Positions 25,394 to 33,986 of a DNA stretch of 64,000 nt are shown here, piece after piece. Source of the stretch: CAZMVY01 sp964653435 (GTDB lineage: Bacteria > Planctomycetota > Phycisphaerae > UBA1845 > PWPN01); assembly GCA_964653435.1 (NCBI GenBank), contig CAZZFA010000012.1, positions 1 through 64,000 on the forward strand, read 5' to 3'. Both the position numbers and the translations under genes were made by a program. The notes under the pieces were generated by a model. The model made no database searches. It had not been told where the DNA came from and saw only the letters and a list, made by a program, of their open reading frames with translations. Numbering within the stretch: the first letter of the stretch is position 1; each line of letters begins with the position of its first letter.

Positions 25394-25451
25394 ACCCGAG
25401 AAGACAACCGGAATCAGCAAGCCCTACGCGAGAGACGCGTGGGGCTTTTTT
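25354..25451 (+). promoter_or_regulatory. Leucine-responsive transcription attenuator before leuA
   Basis: The terminator hairpin can be replaced by either of two pairings visible in the sequence. GGGCTTGCT (25354-25362, inside the Leu codons) pairs with AGCAAGCCC (25416-25424), 9 bp. CGCGTAGGGC (25370-25379) pairs with GCCCTACGCG (25421-25430), a perfect 10 bp. Both consume the 5' arm of the terminator. An earlier pairing, GGAGAGC (25267-25273) with GCTCTCC (25343-25349), may order the folding. Ribosome stalling at Leu codons should change which form wins. Confidence 0.7.
25420..25451 (+). terminator. Attenuator terminator before leuA
   Basis: An 11-bp stem with one G-U pair (25420-25430 with 25436-25446) and loop AGAGA is followed by six T and, after one G, three more. 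Confidence 0.85.
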
Positions 25452-25629
25452 GTTTGGCTGTGTTCGCCGGGAGAACGGAGAAGACGATCGACGGGCAAGG
25501 ACGAACGAATACATGGCGGGCGACGACCGGGGCATGCCTCGCGGGCGCGACCGGCCTCGGCCGTCATCCGGCGTTCGTTACCCGGCGTTTCCTCCGGCCG
25601 CCGTGGCGGACCTTCGAGGAGCGACTTCC

Positions 25630-27234
25630 ATGAGTGAGACAACCGGGACGATCGAGGCGGACGACATTGTGCGCATCTTCGACACGACGCTGCGTGACGG
25701 CGAGCAGTCGCCGGGGGCCTCGCTGAACCACGCCGAGAAGATCGAGATCGCGCGGCAACTGCAGCGGCTGAACGTGGACATCATCGAGGCCGGCTTTCCG
25801 ATCACGTCGCCGGACGACTTTGACGCCGTTCGGGCGATCGCCTCGGAGATCGACGGATGCACGATCGCGGCGCTGGCGCGATGCGTCGAGAAGGACATCG
25901 TCCGGGCGGCCGAGGCCGTCCGCGACGCGAAATCGCCGCGGATTCACGTATTCTGCGCGACCTCGAAGATCCACCGTCAATACAAGCTCAAACGCGCACA
26001 GGCGGAGATCGTCAAGCTCAGCGTGGACGGCGTGAAGCTCGCCAGAAGCTTCGTGAACGACGTCGAGTTCTCGCCGGAGGACGCCTCGCGGACGGAGCCG
26101 CCGTTCCTCGCCGAGGTGGTCGAGGCCGTCATCGCCGCGGGGGCCACCACCGTGAACATCCCCGACACCGTCGGCTACGCGACGCCCGAGCAGTTCGGCG
26201 AGCTGATCCGCTACCTCCGCCAGCACGTGAAGAACATCGGCGAGGCGATCATCAGCGTGCACTGCCACGACGACCTCGGCCTGGCGGTGGCCAATTCGCT
26301 CGCGGCGGTGAAGGCCGGCGCGCGGCAGATCGAATGCACGATCAACGGGCTCGGCGAGCGGGCCGGCAACTGCAGCCTCGAGGAGGTTGTGATGGCGATG
26401 CGGACGCGCCGGGATTACTACGGCTGCCGCACGCGGATCAACACGCAGCGGATCTACCCGGTCTCACGGCTGGTGGCCTCGCTCACCGGCATCCACGTGC
26501 AGCGGAACAAGGCGATCGTCGGGGAAAACGCCTTCGCCCACGAAGCGGGCATCCATCAGCACGGGATGCTGGCGCACCGTTCGACGTACGAGATCATGAA
26601 TCCGCAGGACGTCGGGATTCCCGCGTCGAAACTGGTCCTCGGCAAGCATTCCGGGCGGCACGCCCTGCAGGACCGCCTCGAACAGCTCGGGCACCATCTG
26701 AACGAGCAGCAGCTCGATGCGGCGTTCGAGCAGTTCAAGGCCCTCGCGGACAAGAAGAAGGAGATCTTCGACGCCGATCTCGATGCCATTGTGGAGGGCC
26801 TCGTCGCCGAGAAGGACACGGCGCGGCTGTGGGAGCTCGTCAGCCTGCAGACCTCGGCGGGCACGAACGTGATCCCGACGGCCACGGTCCGCCTGCGGAA
26901 CACCGTGACCGCGCAGGAAGTGCAGGACGCCGCGACCGGGGACGGCCCCATCGACGCGGCGTTCGAATGTATCCAGCGCCTGACCGGATTGCAGGCGACG
27001 CTGAAGGACTACGAGTTGCGGGCGCTGACCGGCGGGCGCGACGCGCAGGGCGAGGTGCACCTGGAGATCGCGACGAACGGCAGACGGTATCGCGGCCGCG
27101 GACTCTCCACGGACATCATCGAGGCAAGCGCCCTGGCGTTCCTCCATGCGGTGAATCGGGCGCTGGCTGTCGAACCGACCCAGGCGGCGAAGCCCCCGAA
27201 GACCGCCAAGAAAGAAACGGACGCGACGAAGTGA
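25630..27234 (+). CDS. leuA: 2-isopropylmalate synthase
   Basis: LeuA condenses acetyl-CoA with 2-ketoisovalerate, the first committed step of leucine synthesis. The 534-aa protein starts at ATG 25630 behind GAGGAG. The catalytic domain begins FDTTLRDGEQSPGASL and carries the metal-binding VHCHDDLGLAVANS and the GLGERAGNCSLEEV motif. A C-terminal LeuA dimer domain, the site of leucine feedback in the family, runs to about 515, then a Lys-rich tail. Transcription is controlled by the attenuator upstream. The stop overlaps the next ATG (TGATG), so the hydrolase is translationally coupled. Confidence 0.95.
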   Translation: MSETTGTIEADDIVRIFDTTLRDGEQSPGASLNHAEKIEIARQLQRLNVDIIEAGFPITSPDDFDAVRAIASEIDGCTIAALARCVEKDIVRAAEAVRDAKSPRIHVFCATSKIHRQYKLKRAQAEIVKLSVDGVKLARSFVNDVEFSPEDASRTEPPFLAEVVEAVIAAGATTVNIPDTVGYATPEQFGELIRYLRQHVKNIGEAIISVHCHDDLGLAVANSLAAVKAGARQIECTINGLGERAGNCSLEEVVMAMRTRRDYYGCRTRINTQRIYPVSRLVASLTGIHVQRNKAIVGENAFAHEAGIHQHGMLAHRSTYEIMNPQDVGIPASKLVLGKHSGRHALQDRLEQLGHHLNEQQLDAAFEQFKALADKKKEIFDADLDAIVEGLVAEKDTARLWELVSLQTSAGTNVIPTATVRLRNTVTAQEVQDAATGDGPIDAAFECIQRLTGLQATLKDYELRALTGGRDAQGEVHLEIATNGRRYRGRGLSTDIIEASALAFLHAVNRALAVEPTQAAKPPKTAKKETDATK

Positions 27235-28199
27235 TGCTCCCACGCCCGGTCTTTCGGGCGACACTCGCGTGGCTTGTGTGCAGGGCCGGCATGGCGGTTC
27301 CGAACCCCCAGACATCCGCGACGCAACGATCGACCGATCCGACATTCGTCATTCCCGTCGGCGGGGTCGCGAGGCGATACCTCGTACACGCTCCGCCGGG
27401 CTGGGACGGCAGGCGTCCGCTTCCGGTGGTCGTCATGCTGCACGGCGCGGGCGGCAGCGCGTGGGGGGCAACAAAGGAGACCGGATGGACCGCGAAGGCG
27501 GATGCGGCCGCGTTTCTCGCCGTCTTTCCCGAGGCGCTGCCGCCGGACCCGTCGCGGCCCGCGCAGTTCCTGCGGAATCCGCAGGTCTGGAACGACGGCT
27601 CCGGGCGGGCGCACGCCGGGCGGCGAAACATCGACGACATCGGGTTCATCCACGCAATGCTGGACGACCTCGCGGCTCGATTCCCGATCGATGACCGGCA
27701 GATCTTCGTAACAGGCTTCTCGAACGGGGCCTCGATGACGTTCCGCGTCGGGGCGGAGCTTTCGGACCGCGTTGCTGCCATCGCACCCGTATCCGGGCAC
27801 CTGTGGCTCCAGAGCGTGATCCTCAAACGCCCCGTGCCGATGCTCTACATCATCGGGACGGCGGATCCGCTGAACCCCCTGGCCGGCGGCGAGATTCCGT
27901 TGCCGTGGGGAGGCGTTGACCGCAAGGCGCCGATCCGCGACTCGATCCTCCGCTGGGCGAGGGCGTCGGGGTGCCGCACGGACCCGAAGACCCTGCGCGA
28001 CTCGAACGGCGTGACGATCCTCGCCTACGAATCCCCCGATCACGATACGGAGGTGCTCTTCTGCACCGTCGAGGGTCTCGGCCACGTGTGGCCCGGCGGG
28101 AAGAGCCTCCTGCCGGAGCGGATCGTCGGCAGGAGGTCCGATCGTTTCCACGCCACCGACGCGATCTGGGAGTTCTTTCAGAAGCACGCGCGCCGATAG
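27234..28199 (+). CDS. Secreted PHB-depolymerase/feruloyl-esterase-like hydrolase
   Basis: This 321-aa alpha/beta hydrolase resembles LpqC/polyhydroxybutyrate depolymerase proteins. A hydrophobic N-terminus (FRATLAWLVCRAGMAVPNP) suggests export. The oxyanion region is VVMLHGAGGS, the nucleophile is in VTGFSNGASM, the acid in IIGTADPLNP and the His in EGLGHVWPGG, so the triad is complete. ATG 27234 overlaps the leuA stop. The pairing with leuA has no obvious metabolic sense and may simply reflect cotranscription. The substrate is likely an aryl or hydroxyacid ester. Confidence 0.85.
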   Translation: MLPRPVFRATLAWLVCRAGMAVPNPQTSATQRSTDPTFVIPVGGVARRYLVHAPPGWDGRRPLPVVVMLHGAGGSAWGATKETGWTAKADAAAFLAVFPEALPPDPSRPAQFLRNPQVWNDGSGRAHAGRRNIDDIGFIHAMLDDLAARFPIDDRQIFVTGFSNGASMTFRVGAELSDRVAAIAPVSGHLWLQSVILKRPVPMLYIIGTADPLNPLAGGEIPLPWGGVDRKAPIRDSILRWARASGCRTDPKTLRDSNGVTILAYESPDHDTEVLFCTVEGLGHVWPGGKSLLPERIVGRRSDRFHATDAIWEFFQKHARR

Positions 28200-28337
28200 G
28201 CGACCGGCGTTCGCGGCGGCGCGTCGCCGCGGAATCAGGCGCCGACCGGTCGCCCCGGCCCCCTGGCGAAAACGCCGGCGTGCCCGTGCGGATCAAAGTC
28301 CGCGCATGCCGCCCTCGAGGCCGGATGCACGCCCCCG

Positions 28338-29444
28338 TCAGTCTTTCACAAACATGACATAGCGGGTTGCGGGCCTGTACGAGGCAAGGGCAATCGTCGC
28401 CGGCGCCCCCTCCCGCACGGAGAGCTTCACCGACCTCACGCCGCCGACCGCCGCGCCCTGCTCGTCGTAGAAATCGCAACGGATCTCCAGCGTTCTTTTC
28501 CCCTTCCGGCTGGTGAGCACAAGACGAACGCTCAGCGCTCCATTGTCCGCCCTCGCCGTGCGCTCCTGCAGGATGATCACCCGATCCGCCAGACCGGCGT
28601 TGTCGAAGTAGATGACACCGTGCTGGAGTGATGCCACCACCGATCGGCCCCGCTCGCGGGTGGCCGGCGGCGCCTTCGATCGAGTCTGCCGCGTTACCCG
28701 GGTTGCATCGCGTTGGCGGGGCGTCGCCGGCGAAAGGCTTCCCGCCGTCGGCTCCGGCAAAGCGGCACGTTCGGCGGTTGCCGGTGCTTGCGTCATCGCA
28801 TCCGTTGCAGGCGGCGCCGGCACGGGAGACCCACCGCCGCCTGTGCCCGGCTCGGCCACGAGGCCCAGCCCAACCGCTTGTCGAGCGGGGGCGGAAGCGT
28901 CGGCCGCCGGTTTCGCATCCGCGACCGCTGCCCCGGGCGCGGACGGCGGCACGGCCGCATCGTTTGAGAAAACCGTCCGCCCGCTCCGCGGATCGACGAT
29001 CTCCAACCCGACGCGCGGGGATGGGTCGGACCCCCGCCTGGCCTTCGGATCCCACGTCGCCCGGGCGTCGAAGATGCCGTCCGCAGCGGCTGCGTCGTCT
29101 CCGTTGTAAGCTGGCCGAACGAATCGCAGCCGCGGGTCCGCGTGCTGATTGATGGCCTCCCCCAGCAGGCCGCCCAACTCGCTGGCCTCCCTGGCAGAGG
29201 CGCCCTGAAGCCCTACGAACGTCGGCCCGCGCACCAGCACCCGCTCGTTCGACCGCTGCGTGATCCGCCAGTGATCCAGGGCCTCCGCCAGGGCGGGGGC
29301 GACGCACTCCACCTGCCGGGTCGTGGGAACCGCGCCGGCCGTCGCCGGTACCCCGTGCGGATCGGAAGCGCCGCGTCTGCCGGAAGCACAACCGGAAAAC
29401 CCGGCCGACAGAACCACGACGGCTACGCACAACGTTCGATACAT
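28338..29444 (-). CDS. Lipoprotein with LpoB-like and YcfL-like regions
   Basis: This 368-aa lipoprotein has the signal MYRTLCVAVVVLSAGFSGC, with lipobox FSGC (Cys19). Residues about 40-160 resemble LpoB, the outer-membrane activator of penicillin-binding protein PBP1B (APALAEALDHW, NERVLVRGPTFVG, RLRFVRP). A Pro/Ala-rich linker leads to a C-terminal domain from about 270 that resembles DUF1425/YcfL (GVIYFDNAGLADRVIILQER). In Escherichia coli ycfL and lpoB are adjacent genes; here the two halves seem fused. The similarity is judged by eye. The protein probably sits in the outer membrane facing peptidoglycan. Confidence 0.6.
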   Translation of the reverse strand: MYRTLCVAVVVLSAGFSGCASGRRGASDPHGVPATAGAVPTTRQVECVAPALAEALDHWRITQRSNERVLVRGPTFVGLQGASAREASELGGLLGEAINQHADPRLRFVRPAYNGDDAAAADGIFDARATWDPKARRGSDPSPRVGLEIVDPRSGRTVFSNDAAVPPSAPGAAVADAKPAADASAPARQAVGLGLVAEPGTGGGGSPVPAPPATDAMTQAPATAERAALPEPTAGSLSPATPRQRDATRVTRQTRSKAPPATRERGRSVVASLQHGVIYFDNAGLADRVIILQERTARADNGALSVRLVLTSRKGKRTLEIRCDFYDEQGAAVGGVRSVKLSVREGAPATIALASYRPATRYVMFVKD

Positions 29445-29622
29445 TCCGTCATTTTCCCCCCGGCGGCGCGGCCTCGCAAGATGACTCGCGGTGCCGAGAC
29501 AACCCGGCCGGACACGCCGTTGCATACTCGTCGGCCTCACCCGGCAAACACACACGACGGCTCCGCGGGCGTGCAGAACTTGCCGCCGCGTATCGGTTGA
29601 AACGGGAGAACGGAACGCCGCG

Positions 29623-31068
29623 CTACGGCTGTCTCGCCACCGGGCGGCTCGTAAGCTTCGGCAGCACGGTAACGGTCTCGCCGACGCGAAGCTCCCGATC
29701 GTCCGGCGTGATGACCAGGGCCTCGAGCCGATGCTCACCGACGTCGCGCATCACCGCGTATCCGCTCATCGCGGTGCTGATGGGCTTGCCGTTGTCCGTC
29801 CACAGGACGCTGCACCCCTTGCGAATCGCCTCCGGAAGCTCGACCCGGTAGCTGATCCACAGCGGAGTCACGCCGACCGTCGTGCTCAGGCGCACCTGGG
29901 CCGTGCTCGTCTCGGCACTGTTTGACGACCGAAGCGGCACGGACCGCGGAGGCGTACGCCGCGGCGCCGGCGGTACCGGCTTATACGTCGGGGCGTACTT
30001 CTGCGGCGGCGGACCGCCGTTCAGCACGGGCGGCGGCGGCACGGGGGCCGCAGCGCGAGGATTCGCCATCGCCAGTTCCGTCGCGCGGGCAGGCTCTCTC
30101 GCCGGCCGCGTGGTGGGGAAGATCGCGTTCGTGCCGGATCGAGGCTGAATCCGTTCGGCCACGACGGGCGCCCTCGCCGGAGTCCGCGCCTCCGGAATGC
30201 GAGCCGGCTTCGGCGGCGCCGGGCTGGCTGGCCCCTCCGGCATCACGTCGTGCATCACCAGCGATCCGAGCGGCGGCGGGGTACGCGGCTCGACACCGAT
30301 CACCTCCGCGAAGTAGGCCGCCGCCGTCTGAGGCGTCCGCTCATGACCAAGACCGCTGACGTACTTGGCCGTCACGTCGAAGCGATGCTGGCGATACCAC
30401 GCCACGGCCTCCGTGGATTCCTCCCGGCAGATCGCGAAGTCGTGCTCGCCGAAGAAGATCCCAACCTTCATGTCGCGATACTTCGGCACCTGCCGAGGAT
30501 CGAGCATCTCCGCCGAGAAGTTCGACTGCCGCACGGCAATGCACGAGAACCGCTCCGGATGACGGTTCACGATGTAGTGGGCGAGGTAGCCCCCTGAAGA
30601 AAAGCTCGTCGCCAGAACGCGCGTCGGGTCGGCCTGCGTGCGCCGACAGACGTCATCCATGATCGCAAGAATCGCCTGTTCGTCCCGCCGGACGGAGGGC
30701 CGATCCGCCGTCTTCAGCGGCGGAACCGTCACGAGCGTATCGCACGTCATCAACTCCGGGGCGCAGACGATGAAGCCGTACCGGTCCGCCTCCTCCTGCC
30801 ACTCACGAACCTGCGGGTTGGCGTCGTCATAGGGGCGCAACCCGTGGAATGTCATCACGAGCGGCCAACGCCCGCCCCCGGGCTTCTGGCCGTTCTGCCG
30901 GACGTAGTCGCTGGGCAGATAGAGATAGTATCTGGCCTTGGTGGTGTCTTCCGTAAGGTACAGAATCTTCCCGTTGCCGGGCCGCTGCGGCACCGCGCAG
31001 CCCGCCATGGCGCATCCGGCCGCCACCGCGAACAAGGCAAGCCACTTACTGCCTTCCATGACACGCAT
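29623..31068 (-). CDS. Lipoprotein alpha/beta hydrolase with proline-rich C-terminal half
   Basis: This protein has 481 aa from ATG 31068 (MRVMEGSKWLALF; ATG 31059 is also possible). The lipobox is AMAGC. Residues 25-260 form an alpha/beta hydrolase related to PHB-depolymerase-like esterases: VMTFHGLRPYDD, nucleophile in ATSFSSGGYLAHY, acid in FFGEHDFA and His in SGLGHERT. A Pro/Arg/Ala-rich linker of about 120 residues precedes a C-terminal beta domain (VRLSTTVGVTPLWISYRVELPE) ending in a VGETVTVLPKL strand. It is predicted to be envelope-anchored; the substrate is unknown. Confidence 0.75.
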   Translation of the reverse strand: MRVMEGSKWLALFAVAAGCAMAGCAVPQRPGNGKILYLTEDTTKARYYLYLPSDYVRQNGQKPGGGRWPLVMTFHGLRPYDDANPQVREWQEEADRYGFIVCAPELMTCDTLVTVPPLKTADRPSVRRDEQAILAIMDDVCRRTQADPTRVLATSFSSGGYLAHYIVNRHPERFSCIAVRQSNFSAEMLDPRQVPKYRDMKVGIFFGEHDFAICREESTEAVAWYRQHRFDVTAKYVSGLGHERTPQTAAAYFAEVIGVEPRTPPPLGSLVMHDVMPEGPASPAPPKPARIPEARTPARAPVVAERIQPRSGTNAIFPTTRPAREPARATELAMANPRAAAPVPPPPVLNGGPPPQKYAPTYKPVPPAPRRTPPRSVPLRSSNSAETSTAQVRLSTTVGVTPLWISYRVELPEAIRKGCSVLWTDNGKPISTAMSGYAVMRDVGEHRLEALVITPDDRELRVGETVTVLPKLTSRPVARQP

Positions 31069-31882
31069 CCCCGCGTTCACACTCCTGACCGGAGCAAGCC
31101 CGGAACAACCCGCCGGGCGCCCAAACCCCGCACGATCCTGCGTGGGCATCGGCCCAGCACAACTCACTACGCCGCCAATATCCGCCTGGTTTTCTCGACA
31201 CCGGAACGCGCTCAGCCAGGCCGTGATGTCGCTCACCCCCCTCACCCCGCCAACCCCTGACCGCCCGGCTATCGGCTGTCTTTCCAGGTTCCCAGCAGGT
31301 ACGCCGCCAAGCTCCGCGCGCAACAGGCAAACTGCGGCTCACCATTGTACCGGCTCCGCGGCGAAGCTCCAAACGGTCGTGCTGGACGGCAAAGGTCCGA
31401 TAACAGTCTCCGACCATCCCCCTCCTGAACAGGCCGTCGCCTCGCCCGCCAGTCTATTGCATCGGCTGGAACCCGGCTGATCCGCCCGTGAATCCAGGCG
31501 CATCCCGTTGTTTTCTTACCTGCCTGCGCCGCCCGCGGAGGGTTCCGGTTCAGGCAACGTGTCGCGCAGGCATCGCCGGTTCAATGACTGACTCGGCATC
31601 CTCCCGGCGTCGGATGTCCTCATGCCCGGAAGAAACGAGATACGATCGAACCGCCCCCGGCGGCGAACACTCCTCGTGAGCCAGAGGCGCACCTGCCGCG
31701 TTGCTCAGATATCAACGCGAATGGAATCTGCGATTCTTGCGATCGTAGCAGACGGCCGTGGTTCCGAACATCCTCGCACGCGACGCTCATAGCTTGAACG
31801 AACACGTCGTCGCGGACGCGACGCAAGCCCACGGGGCAGCGCGTCCGCCGGCCCTGGAAAGGGCCGCCACGCCCGAAGGCGC
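31069..31882. other. Intergenic stretch without a supported gene
   Basis: About 800 bases between two divergently arranged transcripts' ends. Several short frames exist on both strands but none has a ribosome site or protein-like composition. No repeat or structural RNA was recognised. Confidence 0.4.
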
Positions 31883-33802
31883 CTACGGTTTCCCGGGCAC
31901 GTTCGACACAACCACCCAGTTCTTGCCTGCTCGCTCCGCCTCGCTGCCGACGGTAGCAATGACATGGCTTCCGTGCGACATGAAGCTCTTGAGCTGATCG
32001 TAGTGCCTCCGTTCAAGCACGAGATAGACAGGCTCCGCGGACCCAAGAAGGGAGTTCGCACGCTCCAGTGTAAGCTCCTGCAACTCCTGCTGCCTGCCGG
32101 TTCGATCCACCATCCGGTTGACGATCTCTTCCGGGGTCACCATGTAGGTAGTGTTGCGGTTGAAGTAGAAGCTCAATCGGGCATCGGGCCGTCGGTCGGC
32201 CCACAACACCCTGGCCGTCGCGGGCACTGGTACGGCGTCGAGCGCCCGGGCCAGGGCGGCCACCTTGTTCGCTTCGACGATGGTGTTGAGCGCGGGTGCG
32301 CACGCGTACCAGACGGCGTGGAAGGAGACGATGCTCGCGCAGGCCAGGATCCCCAGGGCCGCCCAGCCGCGCCCGCGTATGAAGGCGACGCCGGCAAGCA
32401 GGATCGCGACTATCGCGCCACCGGCGATCACCGTAGATCGCCACGCGATCAGGGGGAAGCGCTTCTCCAGCCACAGGTGGCCGGCGATCAGTAGTACTAC
32501 CCCGCCGAGCGCCAACAAGCCCCACACCGTCCACGCGAACCGGCGTTCGTCGGGTCCGACCAGTCTCCGGCGAGAGGATTCTCTCCCGAACGTCAACACC
32601 AGCGGACCTTCCCGCACGGTTCGAGCAAAGAAACGATCGGCCACCACAGCCATGAGCAGGATAAGCCCTGGAACCGCGGGCAGGATGTAATACGGCTTCT
32701 TGAACTCCATCAGCGACATCGCACCGACCGCCACCACAACCCACACCGCCCCGTAAACGAGACCCCGCCGATGCCGTGCATACCCCTTCATCCACGGCGC
32801 AGCCAACGCCTCAGGAATGAGAAACAACCAGGGTACCGTCAGACCAACGACCAGGGGGAGGTAGTACAGCGGGCCTCGCACCCGGGTGTCCTCGTAGTTG
32901 CCTTGCGCCCGCTGCCAGTACTGCCAGTTCCAGAGATTCCACGCATGTGGATACCTCTCCGCCACCTTCAACATCCACGGAATGAAGACCGCCGCGAACA
33001 GGATCAGCCCGGGCAGGAGCCACAGCCGCGTGAACGCCTGGATCGTCCGCGGGAAAAGGTCGCGCACGAACAGCACCGCCGCCTCTCGCCACGCACCGGG
33101 GCCCTTGCGAGCGAGGAACCGCAGCGGGCGCTGGGTATACCACCACACAGCCAGCGGGAACGCGGTGACGGCGATCGGCGCGGGGCCTTTGGCGAGCATG
33201 GCGAAACCCAGCGCGAGGTAGAAGAGCATCGCGTGCAGGAACCGGACCCGCGGCTCACGCGTCATCGCCGCGTACCAGAAATGCACGCAGGCCCACGTGC
33301 AGCACATCGTAAGGAGCATTTCCGCCGTCGCGTTTGCCCCGTACAGGAGAAAGGCGAGGCTCGATCCGGCGATCGCCGCTGTGACGATCCCGATCCGCCG
33401 GCCGAACATCGACGCCGCCAGCCGCCAGAGCAACAGCACCGTCACGAACGACGACAGCGCCGTCGGAAGCCGCGCCGCCAGGGTGCCGACGGGCAGACCC
33501 GTGCCCGCATCGTTCGGCAGCACGTACGAGGCGGCGGCGATAAGCCAGTACGGCAGCGGAGGCTTCCTGAACCAGGGCGTGCCCAGATAATCCGGCACCA
33601 CCCAGTCGCCGGACAGGCGCATGGTGCGCGCACACAAGGCCACAATCGCCTCGTGGTCGCCCAGCTCCGGACCGCCGAAGACCGCCCCCACCGTGCCGCT
33701 CGCCACGAGCAACACCACCGCGAGGACACACATGCGCGAGGCCGGCCGGCTCTCGCGCAAAGGTGCTCCGCACCGCTCCACGCGCGCACTCTCATCTGCC
33801 AT
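31883..33802 (-). CDS. Glycosyltransferase family 39/83-like membrane protein
   Basis: This 639-aa integral membrane GT-C fold enzyme resembles ArnT and protein mannosyltransferases, which move a sugar from a polyprenyl phosphate. After the first helix (VLAVVLLVASGTVGAVF) comes the acidic external loop GDHEAIVALCARTM with the DYLGTPWFRKPPLPYWL segment typical of the family. Roughly a dozen membrane helices follow, then a soluble C-terminal domain from about 540. ATG 33802 follows GTGAGGAG. Acceptor and donor are unknown; lipid A or a surface glycan is likely. It ends 80 bases downstream of any known neighbour signal and appears monocistronic. Confidence 0.85.
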   Translation of the reverse strand: MADESARVERCGAPLRESRPASRMCVLAVVLLVASGTVGAVFGGPELGDHEAIVALCARTMRLSGDWVVPDYLGTPWFRKPPLPYWLIAAASYVLPNDAGTGLPVGTLAARLPTALSSFVTVLLLWRLAASMFGRRIGIVTAAIAGSSLAFLLYGANATAEMLLTMCCTWACVHFWYAAMTREPRVRFLHAMLFYLALGFAMLAKGPAPIAVTAFPLAVWWYTQRPLRFLARKGPGAWREAAVLFVRDLFPRTIQAFTRLWLLPGLILFAAVFIPWMLKVAERYPHAWNLWNWQYWQRAQGNYEDTRVRGPLYYLPLVVGLTVPWLFLIPEALAAPWMKGYARHRRGLVYGAVWVVVAVGAMSLMEFKKPYYILPAVPGLILLMAVVADRFFARTVREGPLVLTFGRESSRRRLVGPDERRFAWTVWGLLALGGVVLLIAGHLWLEKRFPLIAWRSTVIAGGAIVAILLAGVAFIRGRGWAALGILACASIVSFHAVWYACAPALNTIVEANKVAALARALDAVPVPATARVLWADRRPDARLSFYFNRNTTYMVTPEEIVNRMVDRTGRQQELQELTLERANSLLGSAEPVYLVLERRHYDQLKSFMSHGSHVIATVGSEAERAGKNWVVVSNVPGKP

Positions 33803-33986
33803 AAGCCGAACTCCTCACGACCGGCGTCATAGCCGCCGTCGGATCATCATGCACTCCGGCGATACACAGCCCGCGGGCACGCGTTGCGCCCGCCCGACCG
33901 GGACCCGACGGCGGTCGTCCTTCGCACCCCCGCTGTTCGGGTTGTTCGTGCCGACGCCCGGGTGGGGAGGACCCGCGACGGTACGT

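Noticed and set aside
28200..28337. Bidirectional terminator between converging genes
   Set aside because: GC-rich dyads exist but no T tract follows on either strand.
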